Assembly (NCBI GenBank): GCA_905116865.2
Contig: CAJHNH020007701.1
Coordinates: 376,779 to 440,778, forward strand
Direction: 5' to 3'
From: Candidula unifasciata
Lineage: Eukaryota > Mollusca > Gastropoda > Stylommatophora > Geomitridae
DNA length: 64,000 nucleotides
Under the pieces are notes generated by a model, which saw nothing but the letters and a program-made list of their open reading frames with translations, made no database searches and was not told where the DNA came from. How positions within the stretch are numbered: the first letter of the stretch is position 1; the number at the start of each line of letters is the position of its first letter. This document shows positions 53,341-63,946 of this stretch, one piece after another. A program made the position numbers and the translations under genes.

Positions 53341-54069
53341 CGCCGTCGTCGTTTGCCTATTTTAAAAAAAAGTGCAGTTGGCACGCTGAGATTTAAATGT
53401 AGGTTGCGTTATCTGCTGTTTGCGCCCAACGTCTGATTTCTGCGTACCTCGAAACCCACATGGGATTGTGAACGTTTGAAAAGATTCCCTCCCTCTTATC
53501 TCTGTCGGTCTCTCACTTACTGACAGTATCTCTACAAACACACCGACATCGCAGCAACATCATTAAAGGAGACAGGGAGGAATGAATAAAGAGGGATTGC
53601 CTTTGTAAATGCTATACAGATAGAACAGTCTTTAATTCAGATTTAGGATTAACCTTTTGTCTAAACCGGAAATAGGTCAGACCAATTTAATTTCAGGCGG
53701 AAGACTGTACCCAGCGACTGTGCCGGGGAAAATAATATGTTGGCCGTTGACGCGATATTTGAAAATGTTAAATATATTTTAGTACTGATGGAGGCACAGA
53801 GCTAAGGCGGGATAGTTATTCTTTCTCCCTCAAGGCTAGTGATATGGGCTTGGCATTCCTTAATAATGATTTGCTGAATGGAAGATGGATGTAACGATTT
53901 ATTTGAAATTATATGAAATATGTAAACAAAAACTTTCTAGACAGTTTCTTTAAATGATTTTGAGGCCCTACCTCAACGGTTTTTTAAAATTTAGTATTAT
54001 TTTTTTTTCTTCATTTTTTGTGTGGGGCGGGGGTGGGGGTGCTGTGACGTCAATATTTAACATACTAAT

Positions 54070-54248
54070 ACCTGAAATGCCTTACGTTGGTTTCGACAGT
54101 GGTATCGAGAAGCCGACCGTCCAGAAAGCAGTGACTAACTACTGGACATAAATTTTGCATAGAAAAACCACAACAGCCATTAAAAAAAAAAAAAAAAAAA
54201 TGTTGGGGTTGGTTCTTCAATGTCATGTAAAGGATACGTTACTAACTT
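54070..54248 (+). repeat. SINE-A, 5'-truncated
   Basis: TTACGTTGGTTTCGACAGTG, GAGAAGCCGACCGTCCAGAA, AACTACTGGACATAAATTT, GTTGGGGTTGGTTCTTCAAT and GGATACGTTACTAAC. A poly(A) run has expanded at the same internal site as in the 20.5-kb copy. Confidence 0.78.
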
Positions 54249-54304
54249 TTAACTATATCTAAAATAAAATTGTGGCCATATGTACTAAGTCTTGTGGCAC
54301 AATG

Positions 54305-54510
54305 GAGCCGCCGCTGTCTAGCGGCTAGACGCTCACTAGCTGATCCGAAGGTCTGTTTGATTTCTTCTGCAAACAATGACCCTATCTCCCAGGTCGACCC
54401 AGCCTTAACTGCGTCTTAGGCAAAGTCCTGAATGCTAATTGGTCTATAAAATATAGGTCTAGCCCCGTATGCCCAATAAGCCTGAAGGTGAGGTCAAGGG
54501 TCGTTTACTT
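54305..54510 (+). repeat. SINE-C, head type 1, internally deleted
   Basis: GGAGCCGCCGCTGTCTAGCG (head), TCCCAGGTCGACCCAGCCTT, and then a jump from TGCGTCTTAGGCAAAGTCCT to GGTCTATAAAATATAGGTCT and GCCCAATAAGCCTGAAGGTG. The TGACCACATCACCCACC block is lost. Confidence 0.78.
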
Positions 54511-54514
54511 CACC

Positions 54515-55300
54515 CATTGTACAAAGTACAAGATCCTTATGATGTAGTAAACTTTTCATTCACCCACAAACGTAAGTAAGAAAGAAGAGGTTTTGTCAAT
54601 TTTTGTGGGGTCTATTAACTCTTTCTACCCAAGCAACGTACCGTGTATGCTCAGTTTATGTCTGTGTGTATCAGTGCAGCACATTGTATGTTGTTATTTA
54701 TTTCATGTTTGGTCTGGTTATGCAAAAGAAATCTGGCTAAATAGTTTTAATTCAACAAAGTAGGTTATACAACTTTGAAAATCATATGCTGATGACTTTT
54801 CTCCCCTGTGATTATTGTGGCTAGACGGGTTTCTACTTGAATCTCTCTGGAACTCAAACAGTTAACATGCAGACGCACAGTGTTAATTTGCACAACCAAA
54901 GGCCAGTAGGGCGCTTCGGGGACAAACGAACCCAAGAGTATTTGTCATCAAACGACTGCTGTACACTCAGACACTGGTACTATATGCAGGGCAGCTAAGC
55001 CCACTGTAGACACAAGTCTGCAGACGGCAAATCCCTCGCATTCGTCAATGCTGCATTCCGTCCCACGTGCATTTCCGTAGCAAATTCATATTGTTCGGCT
55101 CTGATTGGTGGTTAAATTAAAAGTAAACACACTAGAGGTTCATATTGACAGTCCCCACAATAAAATTTACAAATTAATGTCCCCTGTATGCACAGTTTCG
55201 TAATCACAGTCTGGCTTAGCCAGTTTACGTACAATCTTCTTCTTCAATCAGCCGGTTTTAGGTGTTGGATGAAAACAATGTTGCCGAAGGAAATAAAAAA
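54515..55300. other. No recognisable gene
   Basis: Unassigned sequence with no element ends or coding signature that I can support. Confidence 0.4.
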
Positions 55301-55302
55301 AG

Positions 55303-55532
55303 TTACTTTATTTTTAATTTACCCCAGAACAAAGGTAATCCCGAAGTTTCCTGCCCAATATTCTAGGGGTGTTATGGGTTAGGTTTAGGATATTTATAAG
55401 ACCCGACCGCCTAAGAGACACGGAGTAACCCTAACCCTAATCTTCACCCCTAACCCAGCACACCCTAGAATATTGTACTCTACCAGGAACTCCAGGGTTT
55501 CATTTGTTTCGGGTGAATTAAAAATAAAATAA
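55303..55532. mobile_element. Inverted-repeat (foldback/MITE-like) element
   Basis: The left arm (55303-55382) reads TTACTTTATTTTTAATTTAC, GAAGTTTCCTGCCC, AATATTCTAGGGGTGT and ATGGGTTAGG. The right arm (55455-55532) on the opposite strand reads TTATTTTATTTTTAATTCAC, GGAGTTCCTGG, AATATTCTAGGGTGTG and CTGGGTTAGG. The loop of about 70 bp includes TAACCCTAACCCTAA, similar to telomere repeats. There is no coding capacity. The superfamily is not assignable from these ends. Confidence 0.75.
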
Positions 55533-55534
55533 CA

Positions 55535-55549
55535 CCCCCCCCCCCCCCA
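55535..55549. repeat. Poly(C) tract
   Basis: About 15 C on the plus strand at the right border of the inverted-repeat element. Confidence 0.9.
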
Positions 55550-55889
55550 GCAAAAAAATTTGTACTTTATCAAATTTAGCGCATACAAATACTGCTATGA
55601 AAGATACACATATCATACATAACATAAATATAAATAATTGATGGTTATTATTATTATTAGTAGACTACTACAACATAAATTATACTGTTATTTAATAATT
55701 AGTAAACAAGCATAATCAGTATGAAATTGATATGTGCAATACTTTTTTCACCCAGAGTAGTTTTCTTAACAGTACTTATAGCACTACTAAATATGTATCC
55801 TCAAGGTACAACATCACAAACAAATTTGTCCAGTTTCATCTTGTTGGATGAAATCAATTCCTTACCATTGCGAAGTTTTTGGTAAATAT

Positions 55890-56515
55890 GCATAGGAAGT
55901 GGATGAACAACCAGAAGTTTCCGCAAGAGTTTACAGCCAGTGTTCGCGAAGCAAAGCAAAAGCCAGTTTACAAAAATTAACACAGACTGTAGAACTGCAA
56001 ACATGCAAAAGAAGTCGATGAACTACCAGAAGTTTCCGCAAGAGTTTACAGCCAGTGTTCGTGAAGCAAAAGCCAGTTTACAAGAATTAACAGACCGTAG
56101 AACTGCAAATATGCAAAAGAAGTGGATGAACTACCAGTAGTTTCGGCAAGAGTTTACAGCCAGCGTTCGCGAAGCAAAGCAAAAGCCAGTTTACAAAAAT
56201 TAACAGACCGTAGAACTGCAAATATGCAAAAGAAGTCGATGAACTACCAGAAGTTTCCGCAACAGTTTACAGCCAGTGTTCGCGAAGCAAAAGCCAGTTT
56301 ACAAAAATTAACAGACCGTAGAACTGCAAACATGCAAAAGAAGTCGATGAACTACCAGAAGTTTTCGCAAGAGTTTACAGCCAGTGTTCGCGAAGCAAAG
56401 CAAAAGCCAGTTTACACAAATTAACAGACCGTAGAACTGCAAATATTCAAAAGAAGTTGATTAACTACCAGAAGTTTCCCCAAGAGTTTACAGCCAGTGT
56501 TCGCGAAGCATAAGT
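55890..56515 (+). repeat. Tandem array grown from a SINE-D tail, 113/108-bp units
   Basis: Each unit begins GAAGTCGATGAACTACCAGA, then AGTTTCCGCAAGAGTTTACA, then GCCAGTGTTCGCGAAGCAAA. This is the last ~56 bp of SINE-D (GAAGTGGACGAACAACCAGA ... GTTTACAGC ... GAACGCGAAG). About 54 bp of other sequence follows (AGCCAGTTTACAAAAATTAA, CAGACCGTAGAACTGCAAA). There are about 5.5 units, alternately long and short by a 5-bp AAGCA-type indel. The translated frames are not considered genes. Confidence 0.88.
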
Positions 56516-56519
56516 CAAA

Positions 56520-57360
56520 TGGTTAAGGATTAATATTATTAGTGTACTGCTACAACATATAATTATACTGTTAGTCAACAATTAGTAAAGAGGCAAAGAG
56601 TGACTTGCTGTGAGAGGTTAGTTAGTAAATATTGTTTTTATCCACTTACCCAGAGCTCCGAAATATCTTGACACAATTTATCCACAGTGTGGTTGCACCA
56701 TTTATGCATAGTCAATATGGAAGCAATAGTTTTCTTCAAACACAAGATAGTTTGCACCTGACAACTGTCGATATTCTCCAGATATGGCTTCTATTTTAAC
56801 TGTTTAAAGTATTTTCCCTAAAAGTAAGTTTTCCACATTCAAAGTAGAAAAAGAATAAACAGCCAGTTCCCAAAAATCTAAACTACTGACTAGAAACAGT
56901 GACACACACATCGCAACACGACCGTCTCCCGTGAATTTAAATTCAAATTGCTGTAATCTAAAAGCAAAGTTTGAAAATCTTGTATATCTACTTCAGAATA
57001 TCCACTTGTAGATATGTAATACGAATTCATTCAGAACACAGAACTTTGCAAGCACATTAAAATGTCACACAATGCAACACATGGAAAAGGCTTACACTAA
57101 CCAGTTTTCGAGGGACTCCATCCAAAAAGTCACGTGATTTAGTTAGATTTCGTAATCTAAAGTTGGCGGTGAATTAACATAGCAGGCGGAGACGGCATTT
57201 CGAAGCTGCATGGGCTGCACAAGATCTCTACTTCTTCTTCCTTAAAATCAGTGTTGATACGTTGCTTTGTGGTTGATATCTGGTAAAAGCACACTATCAA
57301 CAGATCCGATTTCAGCAAACGCCTAATTATTCGCTTTTTACACGACATTGTTATTAGGAG
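56520..57360. other. No recognisable gene
   Basis: AT-rich unassigned sequence next to the tandem array and the LINE module. Confidence 0.35.
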
Positions 57361-57361
57361 G

Positions 57362-57690
57362 CATTTAAATGGTTAGGTTTAAGTTAGTCTCCCCAAAGTA
57401 GGCCTCGTTTCATTCACAAGTTTGTTGGGCTGGTCTAATTTCCTGCAGGTTACGGGTGTGTCACTCTGTTGTTTGCCTTCTGGGTTGTCTTGCATTTAAG
57501 TTTTTGTTCCGAGAAAGAGAATGCCTGTGACATAGGTTGCAGCATTCTCTTAGGGGATTGAGTCAGACCCAGTTTGTCCATGTTTTTGGAGTGTTAAAAG
57601 CGTTGGCGTGCTGAAATATACAACACGCGATATAAACGGCATTGCGGAACATCCCTGTAACCTTATGCCAACGACACGTTGCTCAAGGTC
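57362..57690 (-). mobile_element. LINE 5' module, copy 2
   Basis: Minus-strand partner of 41492-41830. After ATATCGCGTGTTGTATATTT and CCAAAAACATGGACAAACTG comes a frame MDKLGLTQSPKRMLQPMSQA continuing FSFSEQKLKCKTTQK. A second ATG in another frame reads MQDNPEGKQQSDTPVTCRK and DQPNKLVNETRPTLG. One of these is probably the ORF1 start. Confidence 0.55.
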
Positions 57691-57734
57691 TACCAATACG
57701 TAGTGAGCTAGTGTGTATATGGGCGAGATCTGGG

Positions 57735-57880
57735 GAGCGAAACATTACTTTTACCTTTAACCAATTCCCCCCCCCCCCTTTCCTCCCTTTCTCCCACCCA
57801 GAAAAGACCTAGGAACGTATGTACCCAGGGAGGACTAATGCAACACTCACAAGACACACACACCCCCCCCCCACCTCCTT
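57735..57880. repeat. C-rich tract
   Basis: Two poly(C) runs (about 57768-57778 and 57864-57872) with CCTCCC-type sequence around them. Confidence 0.7.
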
Positions 57881-57919
57881 TCCCAATCTCCCGGCCTAGA
57901 AAGATCAGGGATATTATGA

Positions 57920-58204
57920 ATGACCAGTCGTGTGTCGTATCGACTATTCTATAATAAACTAATCGAAGTTTGCTTTAGACTATTATTTATCAAAGACAGC
58001 GGGACTCCTATCCCCGGGGTGGTACTTTGCTTTAATATGTTAGGAAACATTTGGGATTGTTTTGTATCAATCGCAGACGTCGCACTGACACTGGACACTC
58101 CGTTAGAGAGGGAAAGAAACCGTATAACAGCCCTGGCTGTCAGGGGGCTAATTTCTAGGCTGTCCCGTATGCAAAATAGTTCGTGTGATGAATTTCATTT
58201 GTAA
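57920..58204 (+). other. Open frame of 94 codons, unrecognised
   Basis: A plus frame with balanced composition (LLFIKDSGTPIPGVVLCFNM, NIWDCFVSIADVALTLDTPL, ERNRITALAVRGLISRLSRM) ends at a TAA. Codon use looks plausibly coding. It may be an exon or a piece of an unfamiliar transposable element. No splice site decides its ends and I recognise no family. Confidence 0.25.
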
Positions 58205-58399
58205 GTGCTTGATGGTCAGCAGTCGCCAAGCAGCGAAGAAAGGAGACTGTGCGGATAAGTATAATAATGGCGGTATTAAAGGTATGTTTGGATTAGGTTA
58301 ACTATTTCCCCCTTGCGTCCCTTGTAAATATACTTGGTAATTTTACTATAGGACTCCATTGGTTACTTCGCCTCAATATAGTAGGGATTTTTTTTTAAA

Positions 58400-58560
58400 A
58401 ATGTCGTTATTTTAAAGCCAAAACTCGGCTGTCATCACGGCCCTAATGTAACCTAACGGTTGAACGGGTTTTCTGAGACTTTCGCATCCAGATGGTGGCA
58501 CTTTGTGTGGCTGGTATGTATCGCTTGTTGTGCGGTCCTGGTGAGGTTGAACATCATTCA
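58400..58560 (+). repeat. SINE-F, diverged
   Basis: AACCTAACGGTTGAACGGGT, TTTCGCATCCAGATGGTGGC and TTGTGCGGTCCTGGTGAGG parallel the 12.3- and 63.2-kb copies. Confidence 0.6.
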
Positions 58561-59069
58561 TTCATTCGACCTGACAAAGGAGGCAGGATGGATCATCCCG
58601 CATGTACAACACATGGCCTATACTGTACTACTCAGGCTTTGGTTTATGGAGTAGAGGAACTTTATCCATGACCCTAATTGGTATTGCAAGTGTTGTTATT
58701 CCTGTGCATCACTGTAACACACTATAAACTATCGTCCAAAGAGTCGAAGAATTGCCAACAAAACAGAACATATGATTATGATGGTGTTAAAAACCTCAAA
58801 GAGGGATACAATTAAAAACAGACATATCCCAGAGACCCCTTGGTACAGCACCAACCAACGATTGATTAAGCATCATTGATTCAGATAGTTTGGCATTCTT
58901 GTAAAGATGACTTCCAAGCAGCCTGTAGCGCAGGCGTGTCTCACGAAGACATCGGGATACGATACAGGTAAGAGTACGACACAGGTAAAAATGAATGTAC
59001 GGAGTCTGGGACACTTTTCAAACATGTCAAACCAAAACTGAAATGAAAAGAGAATGTAAAGTACAGGAC

Positions 59070-59165
59070 CCATTTCACGGCTTTGGCGCATCTGGCATAT
59101 AGTGCTAGACCTATATGGTTTACAGATCAGTTAGCACTCGGGAGATGATGTAGACACAGGGTGAC
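59070..59165 (-). repeat. SINE-C 3' fragment
   Basis: On the minus strand CATCATCTCCCGAGTGCTAA, CTGTAAACCATATAGGTCTA, GCACTATATGCCAGATGCGC and CAAAGCCGTGAAATGGG follow the SINE-C 3' order. Confidence 0.55.
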
Positions 59166-59402
59166 CATAACATCTTGAGTTGGAAACAGGACATCCGTCG
59201 AATATTTTTAGCCGAAAACGGGACATCCCAGACAAGTCAGTTTAACCACAAACTCCTACCATACCCACCTCTTTTCTAGGCCATGGGGGTAAAAGGGATA
59301 ATTACTGGCTTCGACACTGGTAAAAACCCGAACCTTTATCGTCAGGAAAGGAACCATATAATGAAAATTATCATCAACGCATTTCACCCTAGGTGGACAG
59401 CA

Positions 59403-59735
59403 GGAGGCTGCGTGGTCTCGAGTCACGTCAGCATCGAGTGCTGGAGGTGCCGGGTTCAGGACGCGGTGAAGGCTGGAATTTTTTCACGTGGACTTCTAGT
59501 AATTTCCCCTAGTCCCTGGATAGTAAGATCGGACGCCTGTGTGTATTGTTTGCGCACGTACAAAATCCTTTGGCAGTTGGAAATCAAAAAGAGTAAGCTA
59601 ATTGCGCAGCCCGGGCAAAATTTGGAGTTTAAAAACTTCCCAAAGTATTTCAGGATCCTCACCGACGCTACAGAGTTCTTGCACTGCGCTGAAAATCTTC
59701 GGACTTAGACTTCAGTTGGAAGTAGAACGTATCAC
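59403..59735 (+). mobile_element. SINE-E
   Basis: GGCTGCGTGGTCTCGAGTCA and GTGCCGGGTTCAGGACGC (box B) are followed by CACGTGGACTTCTAGTAATT, GTGTGTATTGTTTGCGCACG, CAGCCCGGGCAAAATTTGG, GGATCCTCACCGACGCTACA and GGAAGTAGAACGTATCACTT. Confidence 0.83.
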
Positions 59736-59742
59736 TTTATCA

Positions 59743-59945
59743 ACCAAAAAAAAAAAAAAAAAAAATAAATAAAAAATAAATAAATAAAATACTGGAAAAG
59801 AAAGTTGCAGACAAGCGAGCCAGAGGCAGACAGCGACATACAAGAAATTGACGAACAGCAGTTTGATAGAGTACATCCAGGGCAAGAGACAGTGATGGAG
59901 ATCCATTGCAGCCAAACTTCATTCAGTTGCCACCTGAGTGATTGA
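59743..59945 (+). pseudogene. Poly(A)/(AAAT)n, then LINE tail
   Basis: A run of A and AAAT units leads into pieces KKVADKRARGRQRHTRN and SRARDSDGDPLQPNFIQLPP, the same C-terminal layout as at 50.65-50.83 kb. Confidence 0.6.
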
Positions 59946-59949
59946 TTAA

Positions 59950-60640
59950 TTAATTGATTTTATTCAGAACTACACCAAACTCTTGCAATATCCATTAAAC
60001 TGCATCTACCCCCCACCACCCCTCTTTTCTCTTGCACCTCCCACTCCCCCTGCTATTCTGCGACGCTTCGCGACACAGACAGTTGGACAAAAGGACCAAG
60101 TTTTAAGTAGTCTTTCTACTGCCTTTCTAACACCCATTGGAGCATAGGCCCTCAACCAACTCACACCAGTTCCTTCTATCCTTCGCTATCACACGCAGCT
60201 CTCCCTATGTCATTTTGTAACCCCACTCTGCAGCTGCATTCTCCATGTGAGTCTTCATTTATTCGTATGACCCTGTGGGTTTGAGTGCAAAGACATTTTA
60301 GTTATTTTGCTGTCAGATTTTCTCAACATGTGTCCTATCCAACGCCAGCGTCTTTTCGTCACCTCTTAGTCCACTGAAACTTATTTAGTTATCTCCCAAA
60401 GATCTACATTTGATTCTATCATACCATTTAATTCCCCCTTTTTTTTCCTGCGCAGACACCAGTTGATGAATGTTGTAGCTTCTCTTGCCTTTGTCTTAAG
60501 CATTAGATGCCCACAATTTTCACGTGTGAAGCGGCACTTATGGACCTTTATCCTGTTTTACATTTGTCAAAACCCACACGCACGCACACACGCAACTAAC
60601 TGGACCCTTTGCTGTCAGCTAGACATGTTTAATGTGTGGT
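59950..60640. other. No recognisable gene
   Basis: C/T-rich patches and unassigned sequence. It may carry LINE-tail relics on the minus strand (words such as TGTCCTATCCAACGCCAGCG at about 60332) but too weakly to call. Confidence 0.3.
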
Positions 60641-60647
60641 ACTAGCC

Positions 60648-61113
60648 CAGTTCTCTTCAACCGGTGGCCCGCAGAAAAGTCCAGGTGGGCCACCAATTCC
60701 CACCCAAATCATGTAACAGGGTAAAGTAGGTAGGTCTTCTCTCCCAGGTTTACAGCATATAGGATTAACATGTCTTTGGAGGAGCATCAAACTGGTGCAA
60801 ATCCAGAAAACCTTATTCTGCCGAATAAAACAGTTATTAAAACCAATCAGAGAAATATAATGGATGCTATAGCAGCGCTTCGTCTTCCAGAAACAATGCT
60901 CCAGTCACATATCGGTATGTCACATTGTCTGATCTCTAAGCACAGCAGCATATGTTGCATTAGCTGAATATTGTAATTTTGTAACATCGGATATAACAGA
61001 TAAACTTCTGTCTACATTTGCTTTAGTTTCATGTTTGGTCAGCTGTTAAGTGAGCCGCGAAAAAAGCCTCCGATTTGGTGAACCGCGGGTTTAAAACAGT
61101 TTGAGGAACACTG
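60648..61113 (+). mobile_element. Small hAT-like element (466 bp)
   Basis: The left end is CAGTTCTCTTCAACCGGTGG with CCCGC. The right end read inward is CAGTGTTCCTCAAACTG, followed by CCCGCGGTTCACC. The flanking octamers agree at only 4 of 8. A 65-codon frame inside (60770-60967, QTGANPENLILPNKTVIKTN) is of unknown origin. The assignment rests on end similarity to hAT terminal repeats. Confidence 0.55.
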
Positions 61114-61496
61114 GTCCAGACAAGGTGTGTAATAGGACCATCACAACACCGACCGTCTTTCCTTTCTGGTATATTTCCAAGTACTTGTTAAAGCTAACCC
61201 AGGTTAGTAATTAGGTAATTATTGACCACATAGCTGGCGGTCTTAAATGTGGTGTCTGGGCTTTAAAAAAAAAGAGTAAAGCATCCCTTTTGTATATACA
61301 CACAGTCATAACATGCTCTACCATGGTCTTACTACTTACATGACTCGTGTTTATCAGCGGGCATTCGGGGTTATGTTTGCTAATTGTACATTGGATGTGC
61401 ACTCATTGAATGGTTTCTTTGTCCGTCTACCATTTTATTTGGCTCCAGTATCAGCCACCGAGACACCAGAGCGCACCCACACATACACTCCCCCAT

Positions 61497-61501
61497 CTCT
61501 C

Positions 61502-61565
<64 letters not shown>

Positions 61566-61582
61566 CCTCTCTCTCTCTCTCG
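61497..61582. repeat. (TC)n microsatellite
   Basis: About 40 TC units with one GTCTCCC interruption. Confidence 0.95.
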
Positions 61583-62059
61583 TACATAAACACTCTCATT
61601 GCTACTCTTTCATTTGCTCTTTAACACATGTAATGGAATTCTGCATTATCTGTCTTGTTTTCTTCTATATGTTCACATATTCTACACGCCCCTCCTGCCT
61701 TATGGCTTTGTTTTGTTGTTATGGATGTCCGCAGCTTTCCCTCTCGCGTGCTACCAGTCATTCCAGATACGGGTATCCATCCTTATCACAGCGTCACTTA
61801 GCACCTTCAGTCTGTTATTTTCCTCATGCTATGTTGTATCTAAGTTCTTCTTTTTTTTTTTAAGTTCATATCGTGTGGCGTCAAACCCACCCACAGCTTT
61901 CTGTCTCGCGTACTTTCAGTTATTTCTTACACAGATCCACGTCACTGTCCAGCATTTTCTCTCTTGCTGTACTCTTCTCTCTCTGTCTCTCCCCCCCCCC
62001 CCTTAACTTTCCTACTGTGTCGGTGATTTTTGGACACGCTAGGGAAGAAATCTGCATGG

Positions 62060-62232
62060 TTAACAACTGGCAAGATTGATGGTCAGAGAGCCAGAGGAAG
62101 ACAAAGCCATAAAAACCTGGATGGCTTAGATAAGAAGGAACATTGACCTGACCTGTTTTCTGGTGATCGTTTGAGATGGCGTAGAATGGCAGGCTCCGCT
62201 TAGGGGCACGGCACACGATAATGATGATGATT
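62060..62232 (+). pseudogene. LINE ORF2 3' tail
   Basis: Pieces DGQRARGRQSHKNLDGL and RLRWRRMAGSA..GHGT are followed by two stops and ATAATGATGATGAT. Same end type as at 3.6-3.8 kb. Confidence 0.65.
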
Positions 62233-62769
62233 TCCTACAGACACTATGTACACCAGATTTTTACCCTTCACGTGACGACACCGAAGAATACAGACTGTCT
62301 CCTTTTGTTGAGGGTGATCAGTTTTCTTCACCAGCCAGTTAACGAAAACAGCAAACGAGAGGAAACAACAACAAGCACGAAGTAACAGAACATTGAAAGC
62401 ACAATTCAAAACCAGATGAGATGAGGACCAGAAATTTAGCGAACAGAAAAGAGCAGCAATGGTTTCTGATCTAGCTGAAAGTCATCAACGTTAACTGAAG
62501 AAGAAGAAGTCTTCTTCATGACTTGCAGCTTCGTTCACGATATTTACATTACTCTGTTTACATGTTTAGAATGTTCCCATCATCCCTGTATGAAACGACA
62601 TCTCTGCAGCTTCCACATAATTTGTCAAAAATCTGCCGACCGCCCATGTTTCGCTTTCGTTTATCAGGATTGCCACAGTATGGCTCTAAAGAACTCTCCC
62701 TCTCCTACCGAATTTGAATTTGTCAAAGACAGTTTGCACAAATACTTCATTTCATTGTCACATTTGAAA

Positions 62770-62872
62770 GCAAAATAAAATCCTCACCTGGACGTCGTGG
62801 CGACAGCACTAGCCATGCGGTTGTAAATCCTCATTCTCAAAGACTCCACCGCCTACACTGCAAAATATGGTA
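62770..62872 (+). repeat. SINE-G, 5'-truncated
   Basis: CACCTGGACGTCGTGGCGAC, AGCACTAGCCATGCGGTTGT, CTCATTCTCAAAGACTCC and GCCTACACTGCAAAATATGG parallel the 51.9-kb copy. Confidence 0.7.
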
Positions 62873-63144
62873 TCGCATTGGCAGTTTTTTCAGTCTCATT
62901 TGAAAGGAATGTAAATCAACGATTTTTTGTGCCAGTATAACTGCTAGAATTCAGGCACTATAAATAAATCGATCGGTTTGTCCCTCCTGACTGCTTCCTA
63001 AAATTTTTCCATATTGTCTCAGAATTTAAAAAAATCGCAGTTTGGATGACAACAAGGTAGATAGGTCCCAGTTCGGCTTTCAAACAGGTTATAATTAATG
63101 CACCCATTTTAAAGACATCCCCATGTGGGATGCTGTTTTTGTTT

Positions 63145-63320
63145 GAAGCCCTACCCTGGCTTCTACCGGGGCATACATATGGCCTAGCCATAGATATGGC
63201 CTAACGGCTAAAAGGGGTTTCTGGGACCTCTCCACGGGTGATCCTCATCCGCATGGTGGCACGTTGTGTCACCGTGTGTTTGTCGTTTGTGTGATGTCCT
63301 GGTGGGGTACAACTACCTAC
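63145..63320 (+). mobile_element. SINE-F, best copy
   Basis: GAAGCCCTACCCTGGCTTCT, GGCCTAACGGCTAAAAGGGG, CCACGGGTGATCCTCATCC, GCATGGTGGCACGTTGTGTC and GTGTGATGTCCTGGTGGGG, then a (CTAC)n tail of 4 units. Confidence 0.75.
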
Positions 63321-63481
63321 CTACCTAATGCACTCACAATGGCTACAGTAGCCAGATTTAACCTGCATCCCAACAGGCAAGGATGTGGTTTATGGTAGAA
63401 GACTGTAGCACTTGTAGATGTATTCCTGTAGTGTGCAGTTGATCCGTTACAAACCAGTCTCTGAGTTGGTCTTTTCTTTCA

Positions 63482-63700
63482 ATGCGTCTTTGTTATTCTT
63501 TGTGTTATATACCGAACGGTGCTGAGGCGCAGATAGATCTTCGCGGTATGAGGAGAATGGCGCTGCGAGGAGTTACCGGGGGATCTGGTCGACGCTCAAC
63601 ACTCAGGGAAAGGTTGAGACGGATATACAATCAGACGGTTACTGGAACCATCGGAATCGGAACTCTTCGCTTGCTGCTGAAGATGGGGACTGAGCACTAA
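63482..63700 (+). other. Arg-rich open frame, unrecognised
   Basis: A 72-codon frame rich in Arg and Leu (MRRMALRGVTGGSGRRSTLR). It sits directly before a MITE. No family is recognised and no splice or promoter signal supports it. Confidence 0.15.
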
Positions 63701-63762
63701 CGGGAGTGTCCCGAGTGCAGTGATGTCGATTCTTAATTCGACATTTAACATTTGTGTTATGT

Positions 63763-63946
63763 ACTGCAAATTGCGGTATATAAGTCGACCTGGCGTACAT
63801 GTACTCAAGAATATTTAGCTAAGCATTTCGAGTTAAGCGTTTACCCACACAGCACATTTTAGACCCGCCATATAAGTCGACCCCAAGTTTATGAAAAGCT
63901 GTTTTCTTTAGGCCTGAAAACTCGACTTATGCGCTACAGTTTACGG
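63763..63946. mobile_element. MITE with GTCGA-containing terminal repeats
   Basis: The left end ACTGCAAATTGCGGTATATA continues AGTCGACC. The right end read inward is ACCGTAAACTGTAGCGCATA continuing AGTCGAG. Over the last 23 bases, 16 match and all seven differences are transitions. An internal word ATATAAGTCGACCCC repeats the end motif. Such ends resemble those of pogo-like MITEs in animals. The target duplication is not clear. Confidence 0.65.

Noticed and set aside
55420..55460. Interstitial telomere
   Set aside because: Only about two TAACCC units inside the loop of an inverted-repeat element; too short to call a telomeric array.
55940..56424. Repeat protein with MQKKSMNYQKFPQ-type units
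   Set aside because: The units are a tandem array derived from a non-coding SINE-D tail; the frame changes with the 5-bp indels between units.
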